Shown piece after piece: positions 1 to 5,648 of a stretch of 9,662 nt of DNA. Both the position numbers and the translations under genes were made by a program. The stretch comes from an uncultured bacterium (GTDB taxonomy: Bacteria; Desulfobacterota; WTBG01). Below the pieces are notes generated by a model. That model searched no databases and had not been told where the DNA came from. It was given only the letters and a program-made list of their open reading frames with translations. Where the stretch lies: positions 1 through 9,662 of the forward strand of contig CALJBY010000229.1 in assembly GCA_938024025.1 (NCBI GenBank), written 5' to 3'. Each line of letters opens with the position of its first letter. The first letter of the stretch is position 1.

Positions 1-403
1 TATCATGCAGCCGGCACTCCAAATGCTGACTGCATTCTTTGATGCTTGGAGGTTTAACCCTTTTTGAAGCTACCGTGGTGAATTGGGTATGCTCAAGCTC
101 ATTCTCTTCTTTTGGCATGAATTGAGCTGTTTTCATGACATCCTGTAAATAGTTACTTGATGGAAAGTTTACAACAAACTCTTCTGTATCGATAGCGTTC
201 TTACAGGTGTGACTGGAAAAACGCATTCCAAGAAGTACCTGTGGATTTTTTCTCCCGACATTAAAGGGGGTCCCGAGAGAATAGGGAGCAGCGTTTAGTG
301 TTCCCCCTTTATCGATGGTCGTAACTATCGATACAAATTTTGGTATTACCAGGATATGAGTATACCAAAACATCTTTATATCGATGCTTGTTTTCTCACT
401 CAT
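1..403 (-). CDS. Flavin reductase-like (flavoredoxin/DIM6-NTAB) domain protein, 3' end outside window
   Basis: The first 134 codons are present and the C-terminus lies beyond the left edge. The start is an ATG at 401-403, with an AGGGAAG-like ribosome site about 10 nt upstream. The frame reads like the FMN-binding split-barrel of flavoredoxin-type flavin reductases. A strand ending in SIVTTID is followed by an APYSLGTPFNV segment, at the place where the family has its AP(F/Y)S FMN-contact motif. Next come a QVLLGMRFSSHTCKNAIDT segment and the EEFVVNFPS strand typical of the family. Such proteins bind FMN and pass electrons from NAD(P)H or another donor to a partner; the actual partner cannot be read here. 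The gene lies 48 nt downstream of the truncated receiver on the same strand and could be co-transcribed with it. The family call is fairly sure; substrate and physiological role are unknown. Confidence 0.72.
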   Translation of the reverse strand, partial: MSEKTSIDIKMFWYTHILVIPKFVSIVTTIDKGGTLNAAPYSLGTPFNVGRKNPQVLLGMRFSSHTCKNAIDTEEFVVNFPSSNYLQDVMKTAQFMPKEENELEHTQFTTVASKRVKPPSIKECSQHLECRLHD

Positions 404-451
404 AGCAGTTGCTTCCCTATGGTTGATGTTTCATGATAGGTAATTCAATGT

Positions 452-730
452 TCAACTAATCTTTAATACGTAATCCAGGTTAACATTTTGAAATTCCACG
501 GAACGCAATAACCTGCACAATTTCCAACCATCGATTCCAGGCATATAGAGATCAGTGACTATCAAGTCAACCGCTTGGAGTGCGCGCAGCTTACCTAAAG
601 CCTCCTCTCCTCCCGTACAGGTAATGACTTCTTTACCATCCTTTTCAAGGAGCTTTGACAACATCCGAAGTTGCATTGGGTCATCGTTGACAACGAGAAT
701 CTTAGCTTTGTTGTTAGATGCTTTTTCCAT
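452..730 (-). CDS. Truncated response-regulator receiver domain protein
   Basis: This 92-residue frame carries the N-terminal two thirds of a CheY-like receiver. It has strand 1 KILVVNDD with the acidic pair, helix 1 PMQLRMLSKLLEKDG, and strand 3 DLIVTDLYMPGIDGW, whose first Asp is the expected phospho-acceptor. It then ends about 20 residues later with FQNVNLDYVLKIS. The conserved Ser/Thr strand, the Lys strand and helices 4-5 of the usual roughly 120-residue domain are missing. Neither other frame continues the domain past the stop, so a deletion or replaced 3' end is more likely than one frameshift. The start was placed at the ATG at 728-730 because GAGAGAAG lies just upstream; an upstream ATG at 784 in the same frame has no ribosome site. 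A complete receiver fold, and therefore normal signalling, is doubtful. Confidence 0.62.
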   Translation of the reverse strand: MEKASNNKAKILVVNDDPMQLRMLSKLLEKDGKEVITCTGGEEALGKLRALQAVDLIVTDLYMPGIDGWKLCRLLRSVEFQNVNLDYVLKIS

Positions 731-1037
731 AGCTTCTCTCTTGAAAAAAATATTTGACGATGTAATTGCCATCTTAGAGTGCATTTAGGAAGGCGCTACC
801 GCTATAGTTTATTCCACTACAACTTTTAGCTTTACGCTAGTATTCGGTAAATCTTTGAAATACTTAATAGTTTCTATAGGGTTTCCGAGAATGACTGTGA
901 GAGGATGTACGCGCACGCGAAAAAGGTGAAGGATAGAGGAGGATTGTATGGTATGGATTTTAGGCGTCTGCAGCGATAGCAGTGGCCAGTTAATAGGGGG
1001 GAAAAAGATAAAGTGGGGCAGTATCAATAAGAGGTAA
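731..1037. other. Gap between hisG and the receiver, little recognisable content
   Basis: I see no recognisable gene family on either strand here. A minus-strand frame (809-1027) is open for 72 codons. Only its last 33 residues, with a strand-helix-strand look (TVILGN, ETIKYFKDL, VKLKVVVE), resemble real protein; they could be the remnant of a lost gene next to the truncated receiver. The plus strand holds the small ORF listed separately. No tRNA or clear terminator hairpin for hisG was found. Confidence 0.4.
948..1037 (+). CDS. Possible small protein (29 aa) with strong ribosome site
   Basis: An ATG at 948 is preceded by AGGAGG (937-942) with a 5-nt spacer, the best Shine-Dalgarno on this strand in the region. 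The frame runs 29 codons to a TAA at 1035-1037, immediately abutting the hisG stop codon on the other strand. The peptide begins MVWILGVCSDSSG and ends with a basic tail (KKIKWGSINKR). It has no signal peptide and no motif I recognise. The 11-mer GGAGGATTGTA in front of it is identical to the one in front of hisG on the opposite strand. No promoter was found. It may be a chance ORF; only comparative conservation would decide. Confidence 0.22.
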   Translation: MVWILGVCSDSSGQLIGGKKIKWGSINKR

Positions 1038-1910
1038 TTAAATAACCTTGTTTAGGCTGTACTCAATGATTCCTTCTGCCCCACTTTTACGCAGCTTGGG
1101 TATTAATTCTCTGACGGTGAATTCAGAAATAACCGTTTCCACTGACACCCATTCCTGTTTGTAGAGAGAAGCAATGGTGGGTGCATTGAGACTGGGCAGC
1201 AGTTTGATTATTGCATCCAGTTTGTCTTTAGGAATGTTCAGCTTAAGCCCCACCAACCCTTCTGCCCGTAGCGCTCCGGTGAGGAGGAGGGAAATCTGCT
1301 CAATCTTTGCCCTTTTCCAGGAATCTTCCCAGGACTTCTTGTTCGCAATGAGCTGCGTGTTGGTTTCCATGAGATCTTGAACAATTCTCAGGCCATGGGC
1401 TCTGATGGTGCTTCCTGTCTCGGTAACTTCAACGATAGCATCGGCTAATCCCTCAACCACTTTTGCCTCGGTTGCGCCCCATGAAAACTCTACATCGACA
1501 TCAATAGATCTTTCAGCAAAATACTCTTTAGTGAAGTGTATCAGTTCCGTTGCAATCTTCTTCCCCTGTAAGTCTTCTGCTGTTTTGATGGGAGAGCTAT
1601 CCATGACGGCCAGTACCCAGCGGGCAGGTCTCTGGCTCACCTTGGAATAGATAAGATCCTGCACAACGTGAACTTCTGAGCCATTTTCCTTAATCCAATC
1701 TTTGCCCGTGAGGCCCAGGTCTAATGTCCCATCCTCCACATAGCGAGACATTTCCTGGGCCCTGATCAGCGTGCATGAAAGCGCTTCATCATCAATATCG
1801 GGGAAATAGTTTCTGGAACTTATGCCAATCTTCCATCCTGATTTCTTAAATAGTTCTATTGTTGCCTTTTCCAGACTGCCTTTGGGAATACCCACCTTCA
1901 ATTTATTCAC
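1038..1910 (-). CDS. hisG: ATP phosphoribosyltransferase, long form (HisG)
   Basis: HisG catalyses the first step of histidine synthesis, condensing ATP with PRPP to phosphoribosyl-ATP in the cytoplasm. The 290-residue protein starts [13 protein letters not shown] and has the family's [26 protein letters not shown] region. It carries the PRPP-binding segment [19 protein letters not shown] around residues 160-180. A C-terminal regulatory domain (about residues 215-290, [21 protein letters not shown]) marks the long form, which is feedback-inhibited by histidine and does not need HisZ. The GTG at 1908-1910 was chosen because GGGGAGGA lies 5 nt upstream; a GTG nine codons earlier (1937) lacks a ribosome site and would place this motif inside the gene. 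It stands alone among its neighbours, with no other early his genes beside it; hisC lies about 5 kb away in an aromatic cluster. Confidence 0.95.
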   Translation of the reverse strand: MNKLKVGIPKGSLEKATIELFKKSGWKIGISSRNYFPDIDDEALSCTLIRAQEMSRYVEDGTLDLGLTGKDWIKENGSEVHVVQDLIYSKVSQRPARWVLAVMDSSPIKTAEDLQGKKIATELIHFTKEYFAERSIDVDVEFSWGATEAKVVEGLADAIVEVTETGSTIRAHGLRIVQDLMETNTQLIANKKSWEDSWKRAKIEQISLLLTGALRAEGLVGLKLNIPKDKLDAIIKLLPSLNAPTIASLYKQEWVSVETVISEFTVRELIPKLRKSGAEGIIEYSLNKVI

Positions 1911-1920
1911 TACAATCCTC

Positions 1921-1984
1921 CCCGTATGCGGTAACACGATTTTCAGACATTATTTAGGAGTGTTACGGGACAAGGTGCCCGTAA
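1921..1984 (-). promoter_or_regulatory. hisG leader with mutually exclusive inverted repeats
   Basis: In RNA order (minus strand) the leader contains TTACGGG (1984-1978), CCCGTAACAC (1969-1960), GTGTTAC (1937-1931) and TACGGG (1926-1921), the last overlapping the GGGGAGGA ribosome site. The second segment can pair perfectly with the first (7 bp, 8-nt loop). Alternatively it pairs with the third (7 bp) plus GGG of the fourth. The two folds exclude each other, and the second would cover the Shine-Dalgarno. The repeats are seen directly; a regulatory role is inferred. An operator overlapping the transcription start is the main alternative. Confidence 0.4.
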
Positions 1985-1987
1985 AAA

Positions 1988-2034
1988 ATTATAACCTATG
2001 GTATTTTAATAACATTTTATTGTGATGCCGTCAA
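1988..2034 (-). promoter_or_regulatory. Candidate sigma-70-type promoter(s) of hisG
   Basis: On the minus strand TTGACG (2034-2029) is followed after 17 nt by TATTAA (2011-2006). A second, perfect TATAAT lies at 1993-1988, but its own -35 region is weak. The two would start transcripts about 20 nt apart, one including and one partly excluding the first arm of the leader hairpin. Confidence 0.45.
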
Positions 2035-2063
2035 GCTAAAATCACGCTGGTTTTTCCCATTCT

Positions 2064-2077
2064 ATGATTTAAGTCAT
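2064..2077. promoter_or_regulatory. FNR/CRP-family-like palindrome
   Basis: ATGATTTAAGTCAT is a 14-bp near-palindrome resembling the FNR/ANR-type box (TTGAT-N4-ATCAA) with two half-site mismatches on the right and one on the left. It lies between the divergent hisG and DUF488-type genes, 30 bp upstream of the hisG -35 and 55 bp before the DUF488 start. A chance match is possible in AT-rich spacer. Confidence 0.25.
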
Positions 2078-2131
2078 TTCCTTTTGGGAGCTCTTCTGGT
2101 ACACTGTTTTTACCGAATAGAGGAGAGAGAG

Positions 2132-2533
2132 ATGGGAGCAGGTGCAATACCGCTACAGGTTGAGAAAGAATTTTTTGATCAGGCACAGGGAACGTATACA
2201 TTGCATGTTTATACTGCAGATGTGTCTTACCAGGGTGATGATCGAGTTGATGTGTCCACGAATGGGGGATATTTTATTTTTGTACCTCCCAAGCAGGTAT
2301 TCTTTGACTATCGATTTGGAAAAACAACGGCAAGCCAATTTGAAAAGACTTACTTTGCATTTCTCAGGAACAGCTATTGCAATTATAGACATGCCTGGGA
2401 TAATACATTGAGTCGAAGCAGGATCGTACTGGTTTGCAGCTGTAATGCGGGAGATAAATCCTGTCACCGGTATGTTATCGTCAATTTCTTGAAAAAGCTC
2501 GGAGGCGTTTACAAGGGAAAACTTAAGACATGA
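2132..2533 (+). CDS. DUF488 family protein (N3-like subclade)
   Basis: This 133-residue protein resembles the DUF488 family. It has an N-terminal YTADVSYQGDDRVDVS segment (the family's opening strand and loop), a helix ESYRK-like stretch RNSYCNYRHAWDNTLSR, and the C-terminal IVLVCSCNAGDKSCHRYVIVNFLKKLG, whose C-x6-CHR signature ends in Cys111-His112-Arg113. Cys102 and Cys104 add two more cysteines nearby. The biochemical function of DUF488 is not established. The ATG at 2132 was chosen because AGGAG lies 6 nt upstream (2121-2125); the ATG at 2084 lacks a ribosome site. Its stop overlaps the end of the convergent carbonic-anhydrase-like gene by 11 bp. The family call is likely; the function is unknown. 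Confidence 0.75.
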   Translation: MGAGAIPLQVEKEFFDQAQGTYTLHVYTADVSYQGDDRVDVSTNGGYFIFVPPKQVFFDYRFGKTTASQFEKTYFAFLRNSYCNYRHAWDNTLSRSRIVLVCSCNAGDKSCHRYVIVNFLKKLGGVYKGKLKT

Positions 2534-3044
2534 TTACTTCCAAGCCTCTTTTATATCGTACAGAAAGATCTTGATAGTGTTTTACGCCATCTGCCACCCT
2601 CTTTTTTCCTTCCTCGTCCAGCTCTTTAACTATCCGTCCGGGATTTCCCACAACAATTTTTCGCTGTGGAATCTTAAAATGTTCTTTAACGACGGAACCC
2701 GCCCCAATCATGGCATCTTCTTCGGCAACAACTCCGTTCATAAGGATCGAACCCATTCCGACTACAACACGGTCTTTCAGGATGACATCATGGATAATAG
2801 CGCCGTGACCTATAATGAGGTCTTGCCCAATGACCACTTTCTTGTCGGCATGGATGACACAAATGTCCTGAATATTGGTTCCGTCTCCTATCTCAATTGC
2901 ACCCAGATCACCCCGTAAGACAGCTCCCGGGCCAATGAAACACCGCTTTCCAATAGTGACTGCCCCGATAACCGTGGCCTGGGAGTGGACGTAGCTGTTA
3001 TCTCCAATCTGTGGAACTTTTCCTTCAAAAGAATAAAGTGACAT
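2523..3044 (-). CDS. Gamma-carbonic-anhydrase-like hexapeptide-repeat protein (YrdA/PaaY type)
   Basis: This 174-residue protein forms a left-handed beta-helix of hexapeptide repeats (IGDNSYVHSQATVIGAVTIG onward) and ends in a helix with GNPGRIVKELDEEG. All residues expected for a gamma-class metal site can be placed: Arg44 and Asp46 (LRGD), Gln59, and the three histidine ligands His65 (VIHAD), His80 and His85 (GHGAIIHD). Family members are trimers that bind Zn or Fe; some hydrate CO2, while others show weak or no activity or act as thioesterases. The ATG at 3042-3044 is chosen because the length then matches the family (170-180) and because a strong promoter lies inside the longer open frame that begins with TTG at 3167. 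The gene converges with the DUF488-type gene. Confidence 0.88.
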   Translation of the reverse strand: MSLYSFEGKVPQIGDNSYVHSQATVIGAVTIGKRCFIGPGAVLRGDLGAIEIGDGTNIQDICVIHADKKVVIGQDLIIGHGAIIHDVILKDRVVVGMGSILMNGVVAEEDAMIGAGSVVKEHFKIPQRKIVVGNPGRIVKELDEEGKKRVADGVKHYQDLSVRYKRGLEVIMS

Positions 3045-3087
3045 AGGTGAACCTGCCGTAAGAACTCGTTTTGTTTGAGGAGGGAAC

Positions 3088-3116
3088 AGTATAGGCAGGT
3101 ACCCCTGGTATGTCAA
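3088..3116 (-). promoter_or_regulatory. Sigma-70-type promoter of the gamma-carbonic-anhydrase-like gene
   Basis: On the minus strand a perfect TTGACA (3116-3111) is followed by a 17-nt spacer and TATACT (3093-3088, 5 of 6 consensus). Transcription would begin near 3081, giving a leader of roughly 37 nt to the ATG at 3044 and arguing against any upstream start. Confidence 0.7.
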
Positions 3117-3243
3117 TAAAAACATGGTTGATAACAGGATGGCGGAACATCTTCCCTTCAGCTCCAACGAGGTTTACTCATGAGGGGATCTATGGTATAT
3201 GACTAGAACAACTTCACAACCAAAAACTTCGGGAGAATACTAC

Positions 3244-3561
3244 ATGGACCATCCAAATGATATTGCTGCCAAGCGACTGGAGAAGACATTTGCTTCTCCG
3301 GTTCCTGATAAGGTAAAAAATGTAGTAGAAAAAACACGAGGGGGATATATTCTGGTTGAGAAGAGGCCACCCTGGGATAGTTCCCCCGGTGATTGGACAC
3401 GTCTTCAGGTTGCAAAAATTATCTATAATAAATCCGGGGATGTCTGGAAGCTTTACTGGATGCGGGCTTCAGGTAAGTGGAATCTCTACGAAGAATGCGA
3501 ATCATTAGGTAACGTTATTGAAACCATCAGAACTGATCCTCAGGGGTGTTTTTGGGGATAG
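3244..3561 (+). CDS. DUF3024 family protein
   Basis: This roughly 105-residue cytoplasmic protein matches the DUF3024 pattern from end to end. An N-terminal helix (NDIAAKRLEKTF) is followed by YILVEKRPPWDSSPGDWTRLQVAKIIY, corresponding to the family's E-x-RPRWDD...VAKIRY. It continues with KLYWMRASGKWNLYE, matching LYWMRRDLKWHRYE, and ends with the DPQGCFWG C-terminus (DPxGCFFG). Its molecular function is unknown. Two starts are possible. The ATG at 3244 has GGGAG 8 nt upstream and begins just before the conserved helix. The ATG at 3199, 15 codons earlier, has GAGGGG at 11-nt spacing and cannot be excluded. The gene diverges from the carbonic-anhydrase-like gene; no convincing promoter was found. 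Confidence 0.82.
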   Translation: MDHPNDIAAKRLEKTFASPVPDKVKNVVEKTRGGYILVEKRPPWDSSPGDWTRLQVAKIIYNKSGDVWKLYWMRASGKWNLYEECESLGNVIETIRTDPQGCFWG

Positions 3562-3679
3562 TCATAACAAGGATTGTCTATCTGGCGATCATCAGTGCAT
3601 GCTATCATCTTGTAGTCGATCGAAGTTTTAACAAGGCTGAGAACTGTTAACTGAAATCTTAAAACAACACACTGTTTCG

Positions 3680-4417
3680 ATGAGGACGATTAAATTTATT
3701 GTTGCCTACGATGGAACCAATTATAAGGGATGGCAGTTCCAGAAACAGGATCCGACCATTCAGGGTGTACTCGAAGAGAAAATAGGGATCATTCTGAATC
3801 AGCAAACGAGGATAACCGGTTCCGGCAGGACTGATGCGGGTGTCCATGCTATGAATCAGGTGGCCCATTTTTGTACCAGTTCAAAGCAGAAGCTTGAGAC
3901 AGTACAAAGGGGTCTTAATAGTCTCCTCCCACCTGACATTGTCGTGAAAGAGATGACAGAAGCAGATGCTGATTTCCATGCACGCTACAGTGCTCAAAGC
4001 AGGATTTACAAATATCTTCTCTGGAATGGTGATACGCCTTCTCCTTTTTATGGGAGGTTTTCCTGGCAGGTGCACCATCAACTCGATAGGGAGAGGATGC
4101 ATCAGGCTGCACAGAGCCTTATCGGGTGGCATGACTTTGCTTCCTTTCAGGGGACGGGGAGTATAAGCCACACGTCAGAAAGGGAGGTTTTACGCCTTAC
4201 CATCAGAGGGCGTTCACGAGGATGGATCGTAACCACCATTGAAGCGACTGCCTTCTTAAGGCATATGGTTCGCAATATCATGGGCACCTTGTTTGAGGTG
4301 GGAAAGGGCGGAATGAGCCCTGATGACTTCAGGGCTGTTTTAGAAGCACGAGACAGGGGTAAGGCAGGGATTACCGCACCTCCCCAGGGGTTATTTTTAA
4401 AAGAAGTCAAGTATTAG
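3680..4417 (+). CDS. truA: tRNA pseudouridine(38-40) synthase TruA
   Basis: TruA isomerises uridines 38, 39 and 40 in the anticodon arm of many tRNAs. The 245-residue protein has the N-terminal IKFIVAYDGTNYKGWQFQ segment and QGVLEEKIG. The catalytic motif GSGRTDAGVHAMNQVAHF contains the nucleophile Asp52. A YRYLLWNG-like RIYKYLLWNG stretch and the HDFASF and ATAFLRHMVRNIMGTL motifs of the second half follow. The length is normal for the family. The ATG at 3680 fits the conserved N-terminus, although no Shine-Dalgarno is visible upstream. The gene is preceded by a 118-bp spacer without a clear promoter and followed by the repeat-rich spacer facing the convergent phosphoesterase gene. Confidence 0.96.
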   Translation: MRTIKFIVAYDGTNYKGWQFQKQDPTIQGVLEEKIGIILNQQTRITGSGRTDAGVHAMNQVAHFCTSSKQKLETVQRGLNSLLPPDIVVKEMTEADADFHARYSAQSRIYKYLLWNGDTPSPFYGRFSWQVHHQLDRERMHQAAQSLIGWHDFASFQGTGSISHTSEREVLRLTIRGRSRGWIVTTIEATAFLRHMVRNIMGTLFEVGKGGMSPDDFRAVLEARDRGKAGITAPPQGLFLKEVKY

Positions 4418-4438
4418 CCAACCATAGTTGACATGTCT

Positions 4439-4488
4439 GTAGGAGCGCATTCATGCGCGATGCATTCGCGGCTTAAAGCCGCTCCTAC
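4439..4488. repeat. REP-like inverted pair (BIME-type element)
   Basis: Two hairpins lie head to head: GCGCAT-TC-ATGCGC (4445-4458) and GCGGCTT-A-AAGCCGC (4468-4482). Each is flanked on its outer side by the same GTAGGAG head, giving a perfect 9-bp terminal inverted repeat GTAGGAGCG/CGCTCCTAC. A 5-bp inner pairing CGCGA/TCGCG joins them. This is the layout of REP sequences with a GTAG-type tetranucleotide, which are mobilised by RAYT (TnpA-REP) transposases. No RAYT gene is in the window. Confidence 0.75.
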
Positions 4489-4564
4489 CATAAGTGTGAT
4501 ACTTAGGGGACGGTCCTGCAATAGTGACTTACTAGGAATCAGGAGGCAGAGGTTGTTGTCACTA

Positions 4565-4614
4565 GTCAATCGTCATTAGCCATTGGCTCAAGGGATCAAC
4601 AAATGACCATTGAC
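4565..4614. repeat. Imperfect inverted repeat, 15-bp arms
   Basis: GTCAATCGTCATTAG (4565-4579) matches the reverse complement of 4600-4614 (GTCAATGGTCATTTG) at 13 of 15 positions, with a 20-nt loop. It could be a transcript-ending hairpin between convergent genes, or the remains of an inserted repeat. Confidence 0.5.
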
Positions 4615-4712
4615 AAATGGCGACAAGATAAGAAGCCCGCAACGCGCAACCTGCAAAACATCACCGGAATTAGATTTTTTAGCTTACTAGCCTTAAACAT
4701 ACCAACCCATCA

Positions 4713-4744
4713 CTCCAGTGCTCCAATACTCCAGCACTCCATGA
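4713..4744. repeat. Tandem 8-bp repeat, four degenerate copies
   Basis: Four consecutive 8-mers share an invariant CTCCA followed by three variable bases: CTCCAGTG, CTCCAATA, CTCCAGCA, CTCCATGA. The array ends 16 bp before the stop codon of the phosphoesterase gene and lies outside both flanking genes. Confidence 0.6.
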
Positions 4745-4760
4745 GCCGCCCCTGTTGCTT

Positions 4761-5489
4761 TTATTGCCCTTCAGCAAGCCGTGAGGCAAGGAAGGGGGGA
4801 AGTCTCGCCTCTATGATCTTTTCCTGGGCACGTTCAATAGTGTAGGGGATTCTTTTTAAGGTGAAACGGGCATCATCGGCATGGTAGATGCCGTATGCAG
4901 CGTGCGGGTTGCCATCACGGGGTTGTCCTACACTCCCTACGTTAATGATGTAACGGTGACCATCCTTCAGGGTGAAGGCGGTGTCAGGGAGAACAGAGAT
5001 CTTGCCCTCTTGGTCCTTCACAAAGGTAATGGGGGTGTGGGAATGTCCTATGAAGCAGAGGTGCTGGTCACTGTATTTAAAGCTCTGTGAAGCCTCCTTA
5101 AGAGAAAGCAGGTAGTCCCATGCCTCAGGGTGATGGGGCGTGGCATGGACCACGGTACTATGAGGGTAGTTTTTAATGAGGGGAAGTTGTGCGAGAAATG
5201 TCTGTTGCCGTGAAGTGATCTTCCCTGCTGTCCATTCGATTGCAGTTTTTGCCACAGGGTTAAAAGAGCCGGTTTCTGTTAGGCCCACTGCTGCCCAATC
5301 GTGATTACCTGCAATGATATGGGTGGTAAGCTCCTGTAACAACTCTATGCACCGGCCGGGATCAGCACCGTATCCCACGATATCACCCAGGAAGAAAACG
5401 TCGTCCACCTTTTCTTGTGCAAGGTCCTCTGCCACTGCCTGAAAGGCTTCCAGGTTGCTGTGTATATCTGAGAGAAGTGCGTATTTCAT
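4761..5489 (-). CDS. Metallophosphoesterase, YfcE/MJ0936-like
   Basis: This 242-residue calcineurin-like phosphoesterase carries every metal-binding motif: D8-x-H10 (LLSDIHSN), G35-D36 (FLGDIVGYG), G61-N62-H63-D64 (IAGNHD), His115 (VVHATP) and G148-H149-S150-H151 (IGHSHTP). A C-terminal NVGSVGQPRDG loop is typical of the small YfcE/MJ0936-like subgroup that binds two divalent metals and hydrolyses phosphodiesters. The natural substrate is unknown. The ATG at 5487-5489 is preceded by AGAGGT at about 6 nt and starts directly at the first strand (MKYALLSDIHSN); an upstream ATG eight codons earlier adds only a charged extension without a ribosome site. It is transcribed alone, convergent with truA and divergent from the pheA cluster. 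Confidence 0.9.
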   Translation of the reverse strand: MKYALLSDIHSNLEAFQAVAEDLAQEKVDDVFFLGDIVGYGADPGRCIELLQELTTHIIAGNHDWAAVGLTETGSFNPVAKTAIEWTAGKITSRQQTFLAQLPLIKNYPHSTVVHATPHHPEAWDYLLSLKEASQSFKYSDQHLCFIGHSHTPITFVKDQEGKISVLPDTAFTLKDGHRYIINVGSVGQPRDGNPHAAYGIYHADDARFTLKRIPYTIERAQEKIIEARLPPFLASRLAEGQ

Positions 5490-5535
5490 GGTACGACCTC
5501 TGGTAGTGTGCACCCGAGAGAACAGCTTTTTATTC

Positions 5536-5564
5536 TACATACTGCTTCAGTCCTTCTTTGTCAA
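5536..5564 (-). promoter_or_regulatory. Candidate promoter of the metallophosphoesterase gene
   Basis: On the minus strand a perfect TTGACA (5564-5559) is followed after 17 nt by TATGTA (5541-5536), a poor -10. TAGAAT overlaps further downstream but would need a 21-nt spacer. Transcription would start roughly 40 nt before the ATG. Confidence 0.45.
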
Positions 5565-5608
5565 TACATGATGGGGTATTTCACACCTCAGTATAAAAGG
5601 CTCCAAAG

Positions 5609-5627
5609 AAAAAAATTGATTTTTTTT
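5609..5627. repeat. A/T-only inverted repeat
   Basis: AAAAAAAT-TG-ATTTTTTT is a perfect 8-bp inverted repeat with a 2-nt loop, followed on the plus strand by one more T, G and TT. It lies between the phosphoesterase promoter and the structured element. It has no GC stem, so intrinsic termination is doubtful; it may bend or melt DNA, or be an insertion-prone A/T target. Confidence 0.4.
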
Positions 5628-5648
5628 GTTGTTTCATATATTGATAGT

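Larger units (their letters stand above)
4418..4760. other. Repeat-rich spacer between convergent truA and phosphoesterase genes
   Basis: No credible gene is present. The stretch holds a REP-like pair (4439-4488), a 7-bp inverted repeat TAGTGAC/GTCACTA (4522-4528 and 4558-4564), a longer imperfect inverted repeat (4565-4614), a short run with two CGCAAC copies near 4640, and an 8-bp tandem array (4713-4744). No U-run terminator was recognised for either flanking gene, so one of these hairpins may end transcription from both sides. Confidence 0.6.

Noticed and set aside
809..1027. 72-codon minus-strand open frame downstream of hisG
   Set aside because: No ribosome site and no family match; the N-terminal half is low-complexity and hydrophobic in a non-protein-like way. 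Only the last 33 residues look protein-like, so at most it is a gene remnant.
3045..3167. N-terminal extension (41 residues, hydrophobic) of the gamma-carbonic-anhydrase-like protein, resembling a signal peptide
   Set aside because: It would begin at a TTG without a ribosome site and a consensus promoter for the gene lies inside it; the family normally begins at the later ATG.
4439..4744. CRISPR array
   Set aside because: The repeats are short, different from each other and not separated by regular spacers.
4603..4845. 80-codon plus-strand open frame
   Set aside because: It runs through the repeat-rich spacer and into the phosphoesterase gene on the other strand; no Shine-Dalgarno and no recognisable domain.
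5609..5627. A/T inverted repeat as an intrinsic terminator
   Set aside because: The stem has no GC pairs, so a stable terminator hairpin is unlikely; kept only as a repeat.
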